Source of the DNA: GCA-020352575 sp964600365
GTDB taxonomy: Bacteria; Actinomycetota; Acidimicrobiia; Spongiisociales; JAENVV01
Assembly: GCA_964600365.1 (NCBI GenBank)
Contig: CAZRJG010000003.1
Coordinates: forward strand, 1 to 64,000
Reading direction: 5' to 3'
Length of the DNA stretch: 64,000 nt
In this document: one piece after another, positions 30,886 to 39,618 of the stretch
Layout: each line of letters begins with the position of its first letter
Numbering within the stretch: position 1 is the first letter of the stretch
Translations under genes and position numbers: made by a program
Notes under the pieces: generated by a model
What the model was told of the DNA's origin: nothing
The model's input: only the letters and a program-made list of their open reading frames with translations
The model's database searches: none

Positions 30886-32958
30886 TCAGCCGAGCACGCA
30901 AAGGAGGAAGGCGATCCGCGCCGCATCCTCCTTGAGGTGGCCGAACCTGCCCGCGTCGCCGAAGTGGCCTGCGTCGACGTTCACATGGAAGAGCACGGGG
31001 GCGTCGTTCGTCATCGTGGCCCGGAGTCGTGCCACCCACTTCGCTGCCTCCCAATACGTGACGCGAGGGTCCGAGACGCCAGCGGTCACGAAGAAGGGCG
31101 GGTAGGGCACCTCGGCGATGTTGTCGTACGGCGAGTAGCCGGCGATCGTCTCGTACGCCTCCTCGTCCTCGATCGGGTTGCCCCACAGCGGCCACTCGGG
31201 TGGTGTGAGCGGGAGGTCGACGTCAGACATGGTGTTGAGGGCGTCGACGAACGGGACGTCGCCCATGACGAGTCCCCAGAGGTCGGGGCGCATGTTCGCC
31301 ACGGCCCCGACGAGGAGCCCGCCGGCACTGCGGCCATGACAGGCGATGCGTCCTGCCGAGGAGTACCCCTCGGCGATGAGGTGCTCGGCGGCTGCGATGA
31401 AGTCGTGGTGCGTGTTCGGCCGGTCCTGTCGGCTCCCGGCGGTGTACCACGCGTATCCCTTGTCGCTCCCCCCCCGGATGTGGGCGATGGCATACACGAA
31501 ACCTCGGTCCACGACCGAGAACCGGTGGGGCGAGAAGCTGGCGGGAAGTGCATACCCGTAGGCCCCATAGCCGTACAGGACGGCGGGTGCAGAGCCGTCG
31601 ATCGGGGTGTCGACGTGGTGGAGGACCGTCACGGGCACGGTTTCACCATCGTGGGAGACGGCGTGGGACCTGCGCACGACGTACCGCGACGGATCGTGGC
31701 CCGAGGGGATGAGCTGCTGCTTGCGGAGGGTCCGCTCGCGGCTCACGAGGTCGACGTCGAACTCCTGCTGGGGCGTGGACATCGACGAGTAGGTGAATCG
31801 GAGCGTGGTGGTGTTCTGCTCGTAGCCCGACCGGATCCCGAGGGCGTAGGCGTCCTCGTCGAACGCGAGGGTGTGCTCCGTCCCCGTGGAGAGGTCCCTG
31901 GTCACGATCCGGGGCAGGGCGTCGCGCTGTTCCAGTCGGACGAGGTGGCCTGCGAAAGGCACGAATCCCTCGATGAGGGTCCCCGCCTCGTGTGGCACGA
32001 CGTTGGACCAGTGCTGGCGGCCCGGGGAGGCGATCGGCGCCTCGACGATCCGGAAGTCGACGGCGTCGAGGTTCGTGCGGATGAGGAAGCGGTCCCCGAG
32101 GTGCTCGGGGTAGTACTCGACCCCTTGCTCGCGTCCGGCGATGAGTGTGAACGTGAGGTCGGGGTCGTCGGCGCGGGCGATCCGGACCTCACTCGTGTCG
32201 TGGTCGCTGCCGTGGATGTATACGTACTCGCCCGAGAGCATGCGTCCGGGGGAGATGAAGAAGCCCTCGTCCTCCTCTTCGTAGAGCACCGGGTCGTCGG
32301 CAGGATCGGTCCCGATGCGGTGGAGCTTCACCCATCGCGGGCGGAAGCCGTCGTCCCGAACCGCGTAGAGGATCCGCTCGTCGTCGACCCACACGGCACC
32401 GCCGTACACGCGGGCGATCGTTTCGGGGAGCCATTCCCCGGTTGCGGCGTTCCGGATCCGGAGGACGTAGTCCTCGTTTCCCTTGTCGTCCTCGGAGACC
32501 ATGAGCATCGAGTGGTCGGGTGAGTGCGAGGCCGATCCGATGCCGTAGAACGCGAGGCCCTCGGCTCGCGCATCGCCGTCGAGGAGGATCTGCTCCTCGC
32601 CGCCGCCCCGTGGGCGGCGACAGAGGAGGGGGTGCTCGCCGCCCTCGCGGTAGCGCCGGTAGTACTCCCACGGGCCGTCGGGGAAGGGGACCGTGCTCTC
32701 GTCCTGCTGCATCCGGCCGACGAGCTCGGCGTAGAGCTTCTCGGGGAGGTCGCCGGTGGCGTCTGCGAGGACGGCATCTGCGTATGCCCGCTCGGCCTCG
32801 AGGTGGGCGCGGATGGCGGGGTCCAGTTGCAAGGGATCGCGCAGGGCCTCCTGCCAGTTCGGGTCCTTCATCCACTGGTACGGATCGACTCGCGTGTGCC
32901 CGAGCTGCGTGATCTCGACGGGCTCGACCCGCGCAACGGGAGGGGTGGGTACCGACAT
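30886..32958 (-). CDS. Prolyl oligopeptidase family peptidase (S9A, oligopeptidase B-like)
   Basis: 690 residues. Starts with a short N-terminal segment (VDPYQWMKDPN, the D-P-Y-x-W-x-x-D signature), a beta-propeller (about 70-410) and a C-terminal alpha/beta hydrolase with the nucleophile Ser in CHGRSAGGLL (about 535) and the final catalytic His in DAGHFGDAGRFG (about 665). No signal peptide, so it is cytosolic. It cleaves short peptides, probably after basic residues as in protease II. TACCCT on the minus strand (32966-32971) is 7 nt from ATG 32958. Coupled to the downstream SnoaL-like gene. Confidence 0.92.
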   Translation of the reverse strand: MSVPTPPVARVEPVEITQLGHTRVDPYQWMKDPNWQEALRDPLQLDPAIRAHLEAERAYADAVLADATGDLPEKLYAELVGRMQQDESTVPFPDGPWEYYRRYREGGEHPLLCRRPRGGGEEQILLDGDARAEGLAFYGIGSASHSPDHSMLMVSEDDKGNEDYVLRIRNAATGEWLPETIARVYGGAVWVDDERILYAVRDDGFRPRWVKLHRIGTDPADDPVLYEEEDEGFFISPGRMLSGEYVYIHGSDHDTSEVRIARADDPDLTFTLIAGREQGVEYYPEHLGDRFLIRTNLDAVDFRIVEAPIASPGRQHWSNVVPHEAGTLIEGFVPFAGHLVRLEQRDALPRIVTRDLSTGTEHTLAFDEDAYALGIRSGYEQNTTTLRFTYSSMSTPQQEFDVDLVSRERTLRKQQLIPSGHDPSRYVVRRSHAVSHDGETVPVTVLHHVDTPIDGSAPAVLYGYGAYGYALPASFSPHRFSVVDRGFVYAIAHIRGGSDKGYAWYTAGSRQDRPNTHHDFIAAAEHLIAEGYSSAGRIACHGRSAGGLLVGAVANMRPDLWGLVMGDVPFVDALNTMSDVDLPLTPPEWPLWGNPIEDEEAYETIAGYSPYDNIAEVPYPPFFVTAGVSDPRVTYWEAAKWVARLRATMTNDAPVLFHVNVDAGHFGDAGRFGHLKEDAARIAFLLCVLG

Positions 32959-32986
32959 GGGTGGGAGGGTACCGGCAGCGTCGGAT

Positions 32987-34060
32987 TCAGACGGCTGTGA
33001 ACCAGCCCATGGCGCCACGATCGGCGATCCAGCTCTGGTGCGGGTGGAACATGTACCTGCCCTTCTCGGGGAAGGTGAGTTCGAGCATCGCCCGCTCGGT
33101 CTGGGTGAACGCGACGATGTCGGTGTGCATCGACGGGATGTCGGACGTCCCGGACGGGAAGACGTCGAATGTCTCGGCGTGCACGTGGAAGGAGGCGATG
33201 GGTTCGCCCTCCGCCATGTTGAGCACGAAGAGGCGAATCGGCTCACCCACGGGGACCCGGATCGGGAACTTGGCGTACCCGCCGGCGATCCCGTTCCACG
33301 TGAACAGGTCCGGTTTCCCCGTCTCGCGGGGATCCCACGACGAGAGGATGAGCTGGCGTTCGTGTGCCTCGGGCCTCCCACCTGGGGGGTCCACGATGAG
33401 CATCCCGTAGAGCCCTTTCTGGATGTGGTGACCGATCGGCATCACATGGCAGTGGTAGGGGTGGAACCCCGCCGGCCCGGCCTCGATCTCGTACACGGTC
33501 TCGCCGCCTGGGGGGATGGGCTGCCATCCATCGTGGGCGACGGAGTGGCGCCCATGGAAGTGGAGGTTGTGGCTCTTGCCGGTGAGGTTCCGAAAGTGGA
33601 CGCGGAGGAGGTCGCCCTCGTTGGCGCGCAGCGTCGGACCCGGCGCGGTCCCGTTGTAGAGCCACGCCTCGTAGCTGAGCCCGTTGGCGATCTCGACCTG
33701 CTCGACGGTGACCCGTATCTCGATGTCGCGGACCGTCGGGGCTCCTGGATCGAAGGGAGGGGGTGTCGCCCGGGCGTCGAGGTCGTCGACCGTGAGGTGT
33801 GGCGGTGGGTCGAACGCACCGCCGTACACGTCGATGAGCTGCCCGGGCAGGGTTCCTTCGGAGAGGAGGCCCCGGGGGTCGTCGTCCGTGGCCTCGGCCC
33901 GCTCGCCATCGAGGAGCCGGCCGATGCCCTGGGCCCCGGCGCCTCCTGCTGCACCCCCGAGGAGCACTGCCCCCGAGACCCCGAGGCGGCGGAGCACCTC
34001 CCTCCGCTCCGGCGACCGGGGACCCTCGGTGGGCTCCCGGGCCTCGGGCCGGTCCGTCAC
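32987..34060 (-). CDS. Two-domain multicopper oxidase
   Basis: 357 residues from GTG 34060, which overlaps the upstream gene stop (GTGA). A twin-arginine-like signal (ERREVLRRLGVSGAVLLGGA, about 27-46) suggests Tat export. Copper motifs: HNLHFHGRHS, YHCHVMPIGHHIQKGLYG with the type 1 Cys and flanking His, SFHVHAETF and FHPHQSW, giving the four His-pair motifs of a two-domain (small laccase or nitrite-reductase-like) enzyme that trimerises. It could oxidise phenols or metals; substrate not evident. Coupled translation with the cupredoxin/beta-helix lipoprotein suggests a functional pair. Confidence 0.85.
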   Translation of the reverse strand: MTDRPEAREPTEGPRSPERREVLRRLGVSGAVLLGGAAGGAGAQGIGRLLDGERAEATDDDPRGLLSEGTLPGQLIDVYGGAFDPPPHLTVDDLDARATPPPFDPGAPTVRDIEIRVTVEQVEIANGLSYEAWLYNGTAPGPTLRANEGDLLRVHFRNLTGKSHNLHFHGRHSVAHDGWQPIPPGGETVYEIEAGPAGFHPYHCHVMPIGHHIQKGLYGMLIVDPPGGRPEAHERQLILSSWDPRETGKPDLFTWNGIAGGYAKFPIRVPVGEPIRLFVLNMAEGEPIASFHVHAETFDVFPSGTSDIPSMHTDIVAFTQTERAMLELTFPEKGRYMFHPHQSWIADRGAMGWFTAV

Positions 34061-35982
34061 ACGAGTCCCCCGGCCATGAGGGCCGCCACCAGGGCAACGA
34101 GCCACACGCCGAGGCCGCCGAACACGAGGGAGAAGCGCTTTGCCGGACGGGACGGGCCGGCGAGTGCCCAGGCGATGACGCCGACGGCGGGGACGAGCAC
34201 GATCACTGCGATCCAGGCTGCCTTGCCGATGCTGCCCGAGGCGCCGGCCAGCGTGCGGCGGATCGCAACGATGCCACTGCCGACCCAGACGATCCAGGGC
34301 AGCCAGTCGAGGAGGAACCCGAACAGCAGCGTCCAGGTGTTGCCGGGGATCGGCACCGCCCCGAGGACGAACACGTCGTCGACGGGCTCGTCGGGCGCCT
34401 CGGTCGGGGTCGGGAAGTTGGAGAGGTCCGTGTCGAGGCCAGCGAACACGTCAATGGCCGGCCGCACCGGCGCCAAAGCGCCTCCTGGGAGCTGGTCGAA
34501 GTCGAGGGCCTCGGGGCCGGGGCCACCGGCATTCGGGAAGGCGTTCTCGGTGGTGTTGCCCTGGGCGAATGCCGCGGCCAGCTGCGAGAACGTGCCGAGC
34601 GAGACGGGGCTGGGGAGGTTGACGCCGTCGCAGTCGTGGAGGACTCCGAGCGAGCGCGGGATGGAACCGTCGTACTCGTTGCGGGCGAAGCAGGAGCGGT
34701 CGTCTGCCGGTCCGGAGAGGAGGAGGTCCACCCGGCCGTTGCCGGTGACGATGTTGTCGACGACCCTCGAGCCGCCCGGCGCCCAGAAGTTGGCGTCGAA
34801 CATCGGCGTGAGGGCGATCCCGAAGCCTGTGTTGTTCACGACGAGGTTCTGGACGATGAGGGCGCTGCGCCCACCCGGGTAGAGGATCCCCCCGCCTTCG
34901 GCGGTGCGTTGCACGGCGCCGGTGGGCACCTCCACGGTGCCCTGCCCATGGACGAGGTTGCCGGCGATGACGTTGTTACGGACCGGCGGCAGCAGCTCCG
35001 AGTCGAGTGTGTTGGGGACGATCCCACCGCTGTTGTAGCGCCAGGTCGAGTTGACGATGTAGATGTTGCCGGAGCTGTTCGTGCCCGAGTAGCCGAGGCC
35101 GTTGTACTCGCTCACGACGTCGGTAATCATCGCGTTGCAGGGGTCGCACTGGCCGATGTAGAAGCCCGAGTCCCACGACCCGGATGCGTAGGAGTGCTCG
35201 ATGAGGCCGTCCACAGAATCGAAGGCGTAGATGCCATACACGAGGTTGTCGATGGCCGTGAGGTACGAGCCCCGATAGCCGGTGACGCCCGTCCAGAACA
35301 CCCCGTTCGAGAGGTAGTTCTTGGTCGTGAGGTTCTCGACGGCCACGCCGTCGGCGGTGGCAAAGACACCGTTCTCAAGGATGAACTCGCCGTCGAGGAT
35401 GACGGCGTTGCGGTCCTCGCCCCGGATCGTGATCCCGGGGGTGGTGACCGTCACCTGTTCCTTGTACGTCCCGGACCTGACGAGGACGAGGTCACCCGGT
35501 TCGGCGGCATCGACCGCGGTCTGGATGTCGGGGAACCCGTCGTCGGGAACCACGAGCGTCTGCCCGGTCCAGTCGCGGGGCACCTCGGCCCGGGCCTCGG
35601 TGGCGGCCTCGGCCTGGTCCGGGTCGCCGACGACGAGCGTCGCCACCATCCCCGAGTACGACCCGTCGTCGCCCTTGGCGGCGTGGAAGGAGCAGTAGAT
35701 CTGATAGACGCCCGGTTTGGCGAAGCGGAGCGTGGTCTCGTCGCCCTGGTTCATCACCAGCGACCCGAACGAGTCCTCGGTCGAGAACGTCCCTCCGGCG
35801 TCGATGGCGTTGTGGGGGTTGCGCCCGTTGTTGCGGAACAGCACGGTGCCGTTCACCGGCACGTTGATCACCGCGGGGGAGAAGGTGTTGTCGAGCATGG
35901 CGACCTCGACGTCGGCCCCCTGGGAGGCGCAGGAGGCGAGGGCGATCGCGGCCAGGGCGAGGAGGAGCAGGCGCAGGCGCAT
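34057..35982 (-). CDS. Lipoprotein with cupredoxin, parallel beta-helix and membrane domains
   Basis: 641 residues. Lipobox at the N-terminus (IALASCASQ); a plastocyanin-like domain (about 24-120) with the copper ligands in NPHNAID and YCSFHAAKG...YSGM (His, Cys, His, Met); a NosD-like right-handed beta-helix (about 145-490) opened by DIQTAVDAAEPGDLVLVRSG; and a C-terminal membrane region with three or four helices (about 550-640) similar to a PLDc_N/YpjP-type hydrophobic module. A C-x-x-C (GQCDPCNAM) lies in the helix. Probably surface copper/electron-transfer plus carbohydrate or protein binding. TACGCT on the minus strand (35990-35995) is 7 nt from the ATG. Confidence 0.75.
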   Translation of the reverse strand: MRLRLLLLALAAIALASCASQGADVEVAMLDNTFSPAVINVPVNGTVLFRNNGRNPHNAIDAGGTFSTEDSFGSLVMNQGDETTLRFAKPGVYQIYCSFHAAKGDDGSYSGMVATLVVGDPDQAEAATEARAEVPRDWTGQTLVVPDDGFPDIQTAVDAAEPGDLVLVRSGTYKEQVTVTTPGITIRGEDRNAVILDGEFILENGVFATADGVAVENLTTKNYLSNGVFWTGVTGYRGSYLTAIDNLVYGIYAFDSVDGLIEHSYASGSWDSGFYIGQCDPCNAMITDVVSEYNGLGYSGTNSSGNIYIVNSTWRYNSGGIVPNTLDSELLPPVRNNVIAGNLVHGQGTVEVPTGAVQRTAEGGGILYPGGRSALIVQNLVVNNTGFGIALTPMFDANFWAPGGSRVVDNIVTGNGRVDLLLSGPADDRSCFARNEYDGSIPRSLGVLHDCDGVNLPSPVSLGTFSQLAAAFAQGNTTENAFPNAGGPGPEALDFDQLPGGALAPVRPAIDVFAGLDTDLSNFPTPTEAPDEPVDDVFVLGAVPIPGNTWTLLFGFLLDWLPWIVWVGSGIVAIRRTLAGASGSIGKAAWIAVIVLVPAVGVIAWALAGPSRPAKRFSLVFGGLGVWLVALVAALMAGGLV

Positions 35983-36015
35983 GGGCGGGAGCGTAGCCCT
36001 CGCCTCCTCGCGCCG

Positions 36016-37362
36016 TCAGTCCCCGATGGCGGGCGGCGCGGGGTCGCCGGGAGGGGGACCGCCCGCGAGATAGTGGTCGAAGAAGTCGGTGAGGGTGCCG
36101 TTCACAAGCCCGACGACGATGTCGGGCTCGATGGGTCCGCGCAGGCCGACGTAGTGGGCGAAGGGGAACACGTAGGACACGAACGTGAAGTCGTTGTGCT
36201 CGGCCCCGGGGATGCTCCACAGGTCGGCCGGGGCCTCGGCGCGTGACACGACACCGGCGAGGAGGGCGTCGTTGGGCGTCCCGGTCCACCCCTCGGAACG
36301 AAGGAACCGCGAGGGGACGTCAAGGGGCACGGAGAGGATCGCCGGCGGGATCGGCTCCACCCACGCATCGAGGCCGACGAGGGTGTCGCACCGATGATCC
36401 TCGAGGCAGAAGCGGATCGCAGCCCCCCCTCCGGTCGAATGGCCGAAGACGCCGAGCATCGAAGTGTCGGCCTGCGCGGCGAGGACCGCCGCCGGACCGG
36501 TTCCCGACTCCATCGTCTCGACCACGAGGGAGATGTCGCCGGCGTAGGTCTCCACGAGCAGTTCGATCGCCTCCTGGTAGGCGTCGACCCCGACCTCCTC
36601 GGCGTCGGGGAGTGCCGCGGGGTCGAAGGTCACCGCCGTCCCGTCGGCGAGCACGGTTGCGACCGCCCCATGGGTGTGGTCGGGGGCGAGCACGATGAAG
36701 CCGTGGGAGGCCAGTGCTTCGGCCTGGTCCGGCGCGACCGTCCGGAACCCGGTCCACCCATGGGAGTACACGATGGTTGGCCAGGGTCCCGGGAGGATGG
36801 GGGCGTCGACGGTCGCGTGCGATGTCACATAGCGGGTGTGGTCGAAGAGGAACGATGGCAAGCCCCGTTGCTCGGCGATGACGGGGCCGATGGCGGCGAT
36901 GTTGGGCGTCCACGGGACCGGGTCACCGTCGGACTCGCTGGTCGGGTACCAGGCCTGCACCACGATGCGTCGGGGCTCACCCGCGAGCGACCCATAGGGC
37001 TCGTCCCGCTTGGGGTCCACGATCTCGAACGAAGCCGTGCCCACGGCGTAGGGGCCACCCGGCTCGGGAAGATCGGGGACCGGCAGGAGGGCGGGAAGGA
37101 GTCCTCCGACGACGCCGACGACGAGGCCCACGGCGACCCTGCGCGCCGCTGGCCGTCGATCGGGATCCGCGGGGAGGGAGCGGAGGAGGAGGACGGCCAG
37201 CAGGACTCCCGCCGGGACGAGTTGCCAGCGCCAGCCCTCGAGCCACACCTGTGAACCTGCCGCGAGGAGTGCCGCGAGGGACCATGCGATCCGCGGTCGA
37301 CCGCGCGGCAACGCGAATCCGACTGCAAGGAGCGCAACGAGGAGGGCCTCGAAGAGGCGCAT
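36016..37362 (-). CDS. Alpha/beta hydrolase with N-terminal membrane helices (PAF-acetylhydrolase-like)
   Basis: 448 residues. Three N-terminal hydrophobic helices (about 1-95) anchor a hydrolase domain. TIVYSHGWTGFR provides the oxyanion strand, VFGHSTGGGAAIRF holds the nucleophile Ser (about residue 308), and AEHNDFTF the His. This order and FFDHYLAG at the C-terminus resemble the platelet-activating-factor acetylhydrolase/chlorophyllase-like family in actinobacteria. It likely hydrolyses a lipid or ester outside the cell membrane. Its stop is 33 nt upstream of the beta-helix gene start; it and rraA may be co-transcribed with that gene. Confidence 0.82.
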   Translation of the reverse strand: MRLFEALLVALLAVGFALPRGRPRIAWSLAALLAAGSQVWLEGWRWQLVPAGVLLAVLLLRSLPADPDRRPAARRVAVGLVVGVVGGLLPALLPVPDLPEPGGPYAVGTASFEIVDPKRDEPYGSLAGEPRRIVVQAWYPTSESDGDPVPWTPNIAAIGPVIAEQRGLPSFLFDHTRYVTSHATVDAPILPGPWPTIVYSHGWTGFRTVAPDQAEALASHGFIVLAPDHTHGAVATVLADGTAVTFDPAALPDAEEVGVDAYQEAIELLVETYAGDISLVVETMESGTGPAAVLAAQADTSMLGVFGHSTGGGAAIRFCLEDHRCDTLVGLDAWVEPIPPAILSVPLDVPSRFLRSEGWTGTPNDALLAGVVSRAEAPADLWSIPGAEHNDFTFVSYVFPFAHYVGLRGPIEPDIVVGLVNGTLTDFFDHYLAGGPPPGDPAPPAIGD

Positions 37363-37364
37363 CG

Positions 37365-37841
37365 TCAGCCGAGGGGACGGGCCGTCACCACGACGCCGTC
37401 GGAGTCTGCAGTGACGTACTCGCCGGGTGTGAAGGTGACGCCGCCAAAGGACACGGGGACGTCGATGCGGCCCTCACCGCGCTTCACCGATCGACGCGGG
37501 TTGGTGCCGAGGGCCTTCACGCCGACCTCCAACTCATCGATGGCGTCGCTATCGCGGATGCAGCCGTACACGATGAGGCCCGCCCAACCCTGTTCGACGG
37601 CGAGGCCCGCAAGGGTGTCGCCCACGAGCGCACACCGGAGCGACCCCCCGCCGTCGACCACGAGGACGGCGCCTTTGCCCTCCTGCTCGAGGAGCCCGCG
37701 GACGTGGGTGTTGTCCTCGTGGCACTTCACGGTGCGGATGGGGCCGGCGAACGACTCGACCTCCCCATAGGTGAGGAGGGGGATCTCGAGGACGGAGACG
37801 TCGTCGGGATGGGTGTCGCAGAGGTCGGCGGTGGAGGTCAT
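37365..37841 (-). CDS. RraA family protein
   Basis: 158 residues, the normal RraA length. AVLVVDGGGSLRCALVGDTL, then GLIVYGCIRDSDAI with the conserved G-x-x-R-D, and ALGTNPRRSVKRGEG are the diagnostic motifs. Family members are either inhibitors of RNase E (E. coli RraA) or metal-dependent aldolases/oxaloacetate decarboxylases; the conserved R-D favours a catalytic aldolase in many bacteria. TACCCT on the minus strand (37849-37854) is 7 nt from ATG 37841. Stop is 2 nt before the hydrolase gene start, so they form an operon. Confidence 0.88.
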   Translation of the reverse strand: MTSTADLCDTHPDDVSVLEIPLLTYGEVESFAGPIRTVKCHEDNTHVRGLLEQEGKGAVLVVDGGGSLRCALVGDTLAGLAVEQGWAGLIVYGCIRDSDAIDELEVGVKALGTNPRRSVKRGEGRIDVPVSFGGVTFTPGEYVTADSDGVVVTARPLG

Positions 37842-37943
37842 GACCGGAAGGGTACGACGCACCGTGCGGGAAGCACGAGGAGTCCCGCGAACCACGGACG
37901 GGCGTGCATGCGTCAGACTGGGGGAAGACACAGGAGGTGTTCC

Positions 37944-39185
37944 GTGCGTCGTGGTGCCATGTTCCTTGCTCTCATCCTCGTGCTCGTGGGGTGTGTCGGT
38001 GATTCGTCCGGGACGACCGCCGCCCCCGGGACCACTGGTTCGCCCGCTCCCACCGTCGCGCCGACCACGACGGTTGCGCCGACCACGACCACCTCGGTGC
38101 CCTCTGGTACTTCTTTCTCCGATGTGATCGCGGTCGGTGAGCCGATCCGGCTCTCCTCCACCCACCGGGTCGCCAACGTGCCCCAGGACGACGTGCTCAA
38201 CGCACGAATGCTCCCGGGTACGGGAGGGCCGCTCTTCGCCGAACTCGACCCCGCGTATTCGACGTTCCGATTCACCGGCGAGGTGGCAGAGGTCGCTGAC
38301 GGCGGCACCTGGTCGAAGATCGTGTTGAGTGATCCCGCTGTCCAGCTCGTGTTCGACCCCGAGCCGTACCAGGTGCCCTGGGCATGGGTGAACAGCTTCT
38401 ACACGGAACCGATCGACGAGTGGGGACCGGTCACCGGGACCTGCGACCCGAGTGGCGGCGTTGCGAGCCATCCGGGCGATCCTGATTCCTCCTACGACCA
38501 ACTGATGGACCTGCTCCTGCTCGAGTTCGGCGGGTGTAGCCAACTCGTCGTCACCCTCGCCGAGGGAGATGGGCTCGACCACCTCGGGACGACCCTGCCC
38601 GCCGTCACCGCCCAGGTGCTCCCTGCGGGCATCGTGCGCCTCGAGATCGAGCGACCCGAGTCCGGGTGGCTCCAGGTCCTGTGGCCCGCCACGGAGATCA
38701 TCACCCCTGACCTCGAGGTGTACACGGTGCGGGGCACCGACGGCGAGATCTGGATCGACATCCACGGCGCCTCGCAGGCGTCCACCGAGTACCTCGCGGA
38801 GCAGGGCCAGGTCGTCGTGCACCTGGCGGCCGGCTCCCCGGTGGGGACGGAGCGCAACGAGTCGTTGGTGGGAGCCTTCTTCGAGGCGACCGCCGAGACC
38901 GTCTCCCTCTGGGGGTACGGCCGTCCCTTCGAGGCCTCCTTCTCGGCCCGAGTGCTCGATGCCACCGATGCCGTGGTCGCCGTGCCCGCGACGGGCAACG
39001 CCCTGTTCGCCCCGGGGTCGGGTGTGTTCGGCGTCATGACGACCGACTGGTCGGAGACGTGGGGATGGTGGGGCCTCGAACTCGACATCTCCGGGCTTGC
39101 CCCCGGCGACTATCGGATCGTGCTGGCGGACGACTCCGCAACTGAGGACGCGCCGACGATCGTCGCTCCGTTCGAGGTGCCGTAG
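37944..39185 (+). CDS. Lipoprotein with C-terminal Gmad2-like domain
   Basis: 413 residues from GTG 37944, preceded by an AGGAGG Shine-Dalgarno (37932-37937). Signal peptide with lipobox LVLVGCVGD, then a Thr/Pro-rich linker (TTTVAPTTTTSVPSG) typical of actinobacterial lipoproteins. The middle region (about 55-285) is not recognised. The last ~100 residues (PFEASFSARVLDATDAVVAV to LAPGDYRIVLADDS) resemble the Ig-like Gmad2 domain of spore-germination and sporulation proteins. Role unknown; it is a cell-surface protein. Divergent from rraA. Confidence 0.75.
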   Translation: MRRGAMFLALILVLVGCVGDSSGTTAAPGTTGSPAPTVAPTTTVAPTTTTSVPSGTSFSDVIAVGEPIRLSSTHRVANVPQDDVLNARMLPGTGGPLFAELDPAYSTFRFTGEVAEVADGGTWSKIVLSDPAVQLVFDPEPYQVPWAWVNSFYTEPIDEWGPVTGTCDPSGGVASHPGDPDSSYDQLMDLLLLEFGGCSQLVVTLAEGDGLDHLGTTLPAVTAQVLPAGIVRLEIERPESGWLQVLWPATEIITPDLEVYTVRGTDGEIWIDIHGASQASTEYLAEQGQVVVHLAAGSPVGTERNESLVGAFFEATAETVSLWGYGRPFEASFSARVLDATDAVVAVPATGNALFAPGSGVFGVMTTDWSETWGWWGLELDISGLAPGDYRIVLADDSATEDAPTIVAPFEVP

Positions 39186-39228
39186 GCCCGACGAGGTGGC
39201 GGGGGCCGGGCGGTAGCCTTCCGGCCCG

Positions 39229-39618
39229 ATGCCGTTCGTGCACGAGATCCCCGTTCGCTGGGGCGAGCTCGACCCGTACAACCACCTCAACCATGCCGTC
39301 TACTTCTCGTACTGCGAGGCGGCTCGCATCGCCATGCTCGAGCAGGCGGGATGGGGGATGGGCACGCTCGAGGACGCTGGCTACCGGATCGTCGTGACCG
39401 AGGTGCAGGCCAAGTTCCTCCAGTCGGCGACCGAGGGACAGGTGCTCGCGATCACCACCGAGCTCCATGAGGGGCGCCGGGCCTCTGCGACGTGGCGACA
39501 GGTCGTCTCCCACGACGAGGAGCCGATCTTCGAGATGCTCGTCACCGCGGCGTTCACCACGCTGGAGGGCCGTCCGACCCGTGCGCCGTTCGGGTTCATG
39601 GACGCGATGGTCACCTGA
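39229..39618 (+). CDS. Acyl-CoA thioesterase, 4-hydroxybenzoyl-CoA thioesterase (YbgC) type
   Basis: 129 residues, one hot-dog domain. The motif VRWGELDPYNHLNHAVYFSY carries the catalytic Asp of 4HBT-type thioesterases (D-x-x-x-H-x-N-x-x-Y). It hydrolyses short-chain or aromatic acyl-CoA. TAGCCT at 39214-39219 is 9 nt before the ATG. Its stop shares one base with the ATG of the next gene (TGATG), so the two are coupled. Confidence 0.9.
   Translation: MPFVHEIPVRWGELDPYNHLNHAVYFSYCEAARIAMLEQAGWGMGTLEDAGYRIVVTEVQAKFLQSATEGQVLAITTELHEGRRASATWRQVVSHDEEPIFEMLVTAAFTTLEGRPTRAPFGFMDAMVT

Noticed and set aside
30865..32523. 552-codon plus-strand frame
   Set aside because: Antisense to the prolyl oligopeptidase; no motif, biased composition.
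34636..36246. 536-codon plus-strand frame
   Set aside because: Antisense to the beta-helix lipoprotein and hydrolase genes, which have coherent domains; this frame has none.
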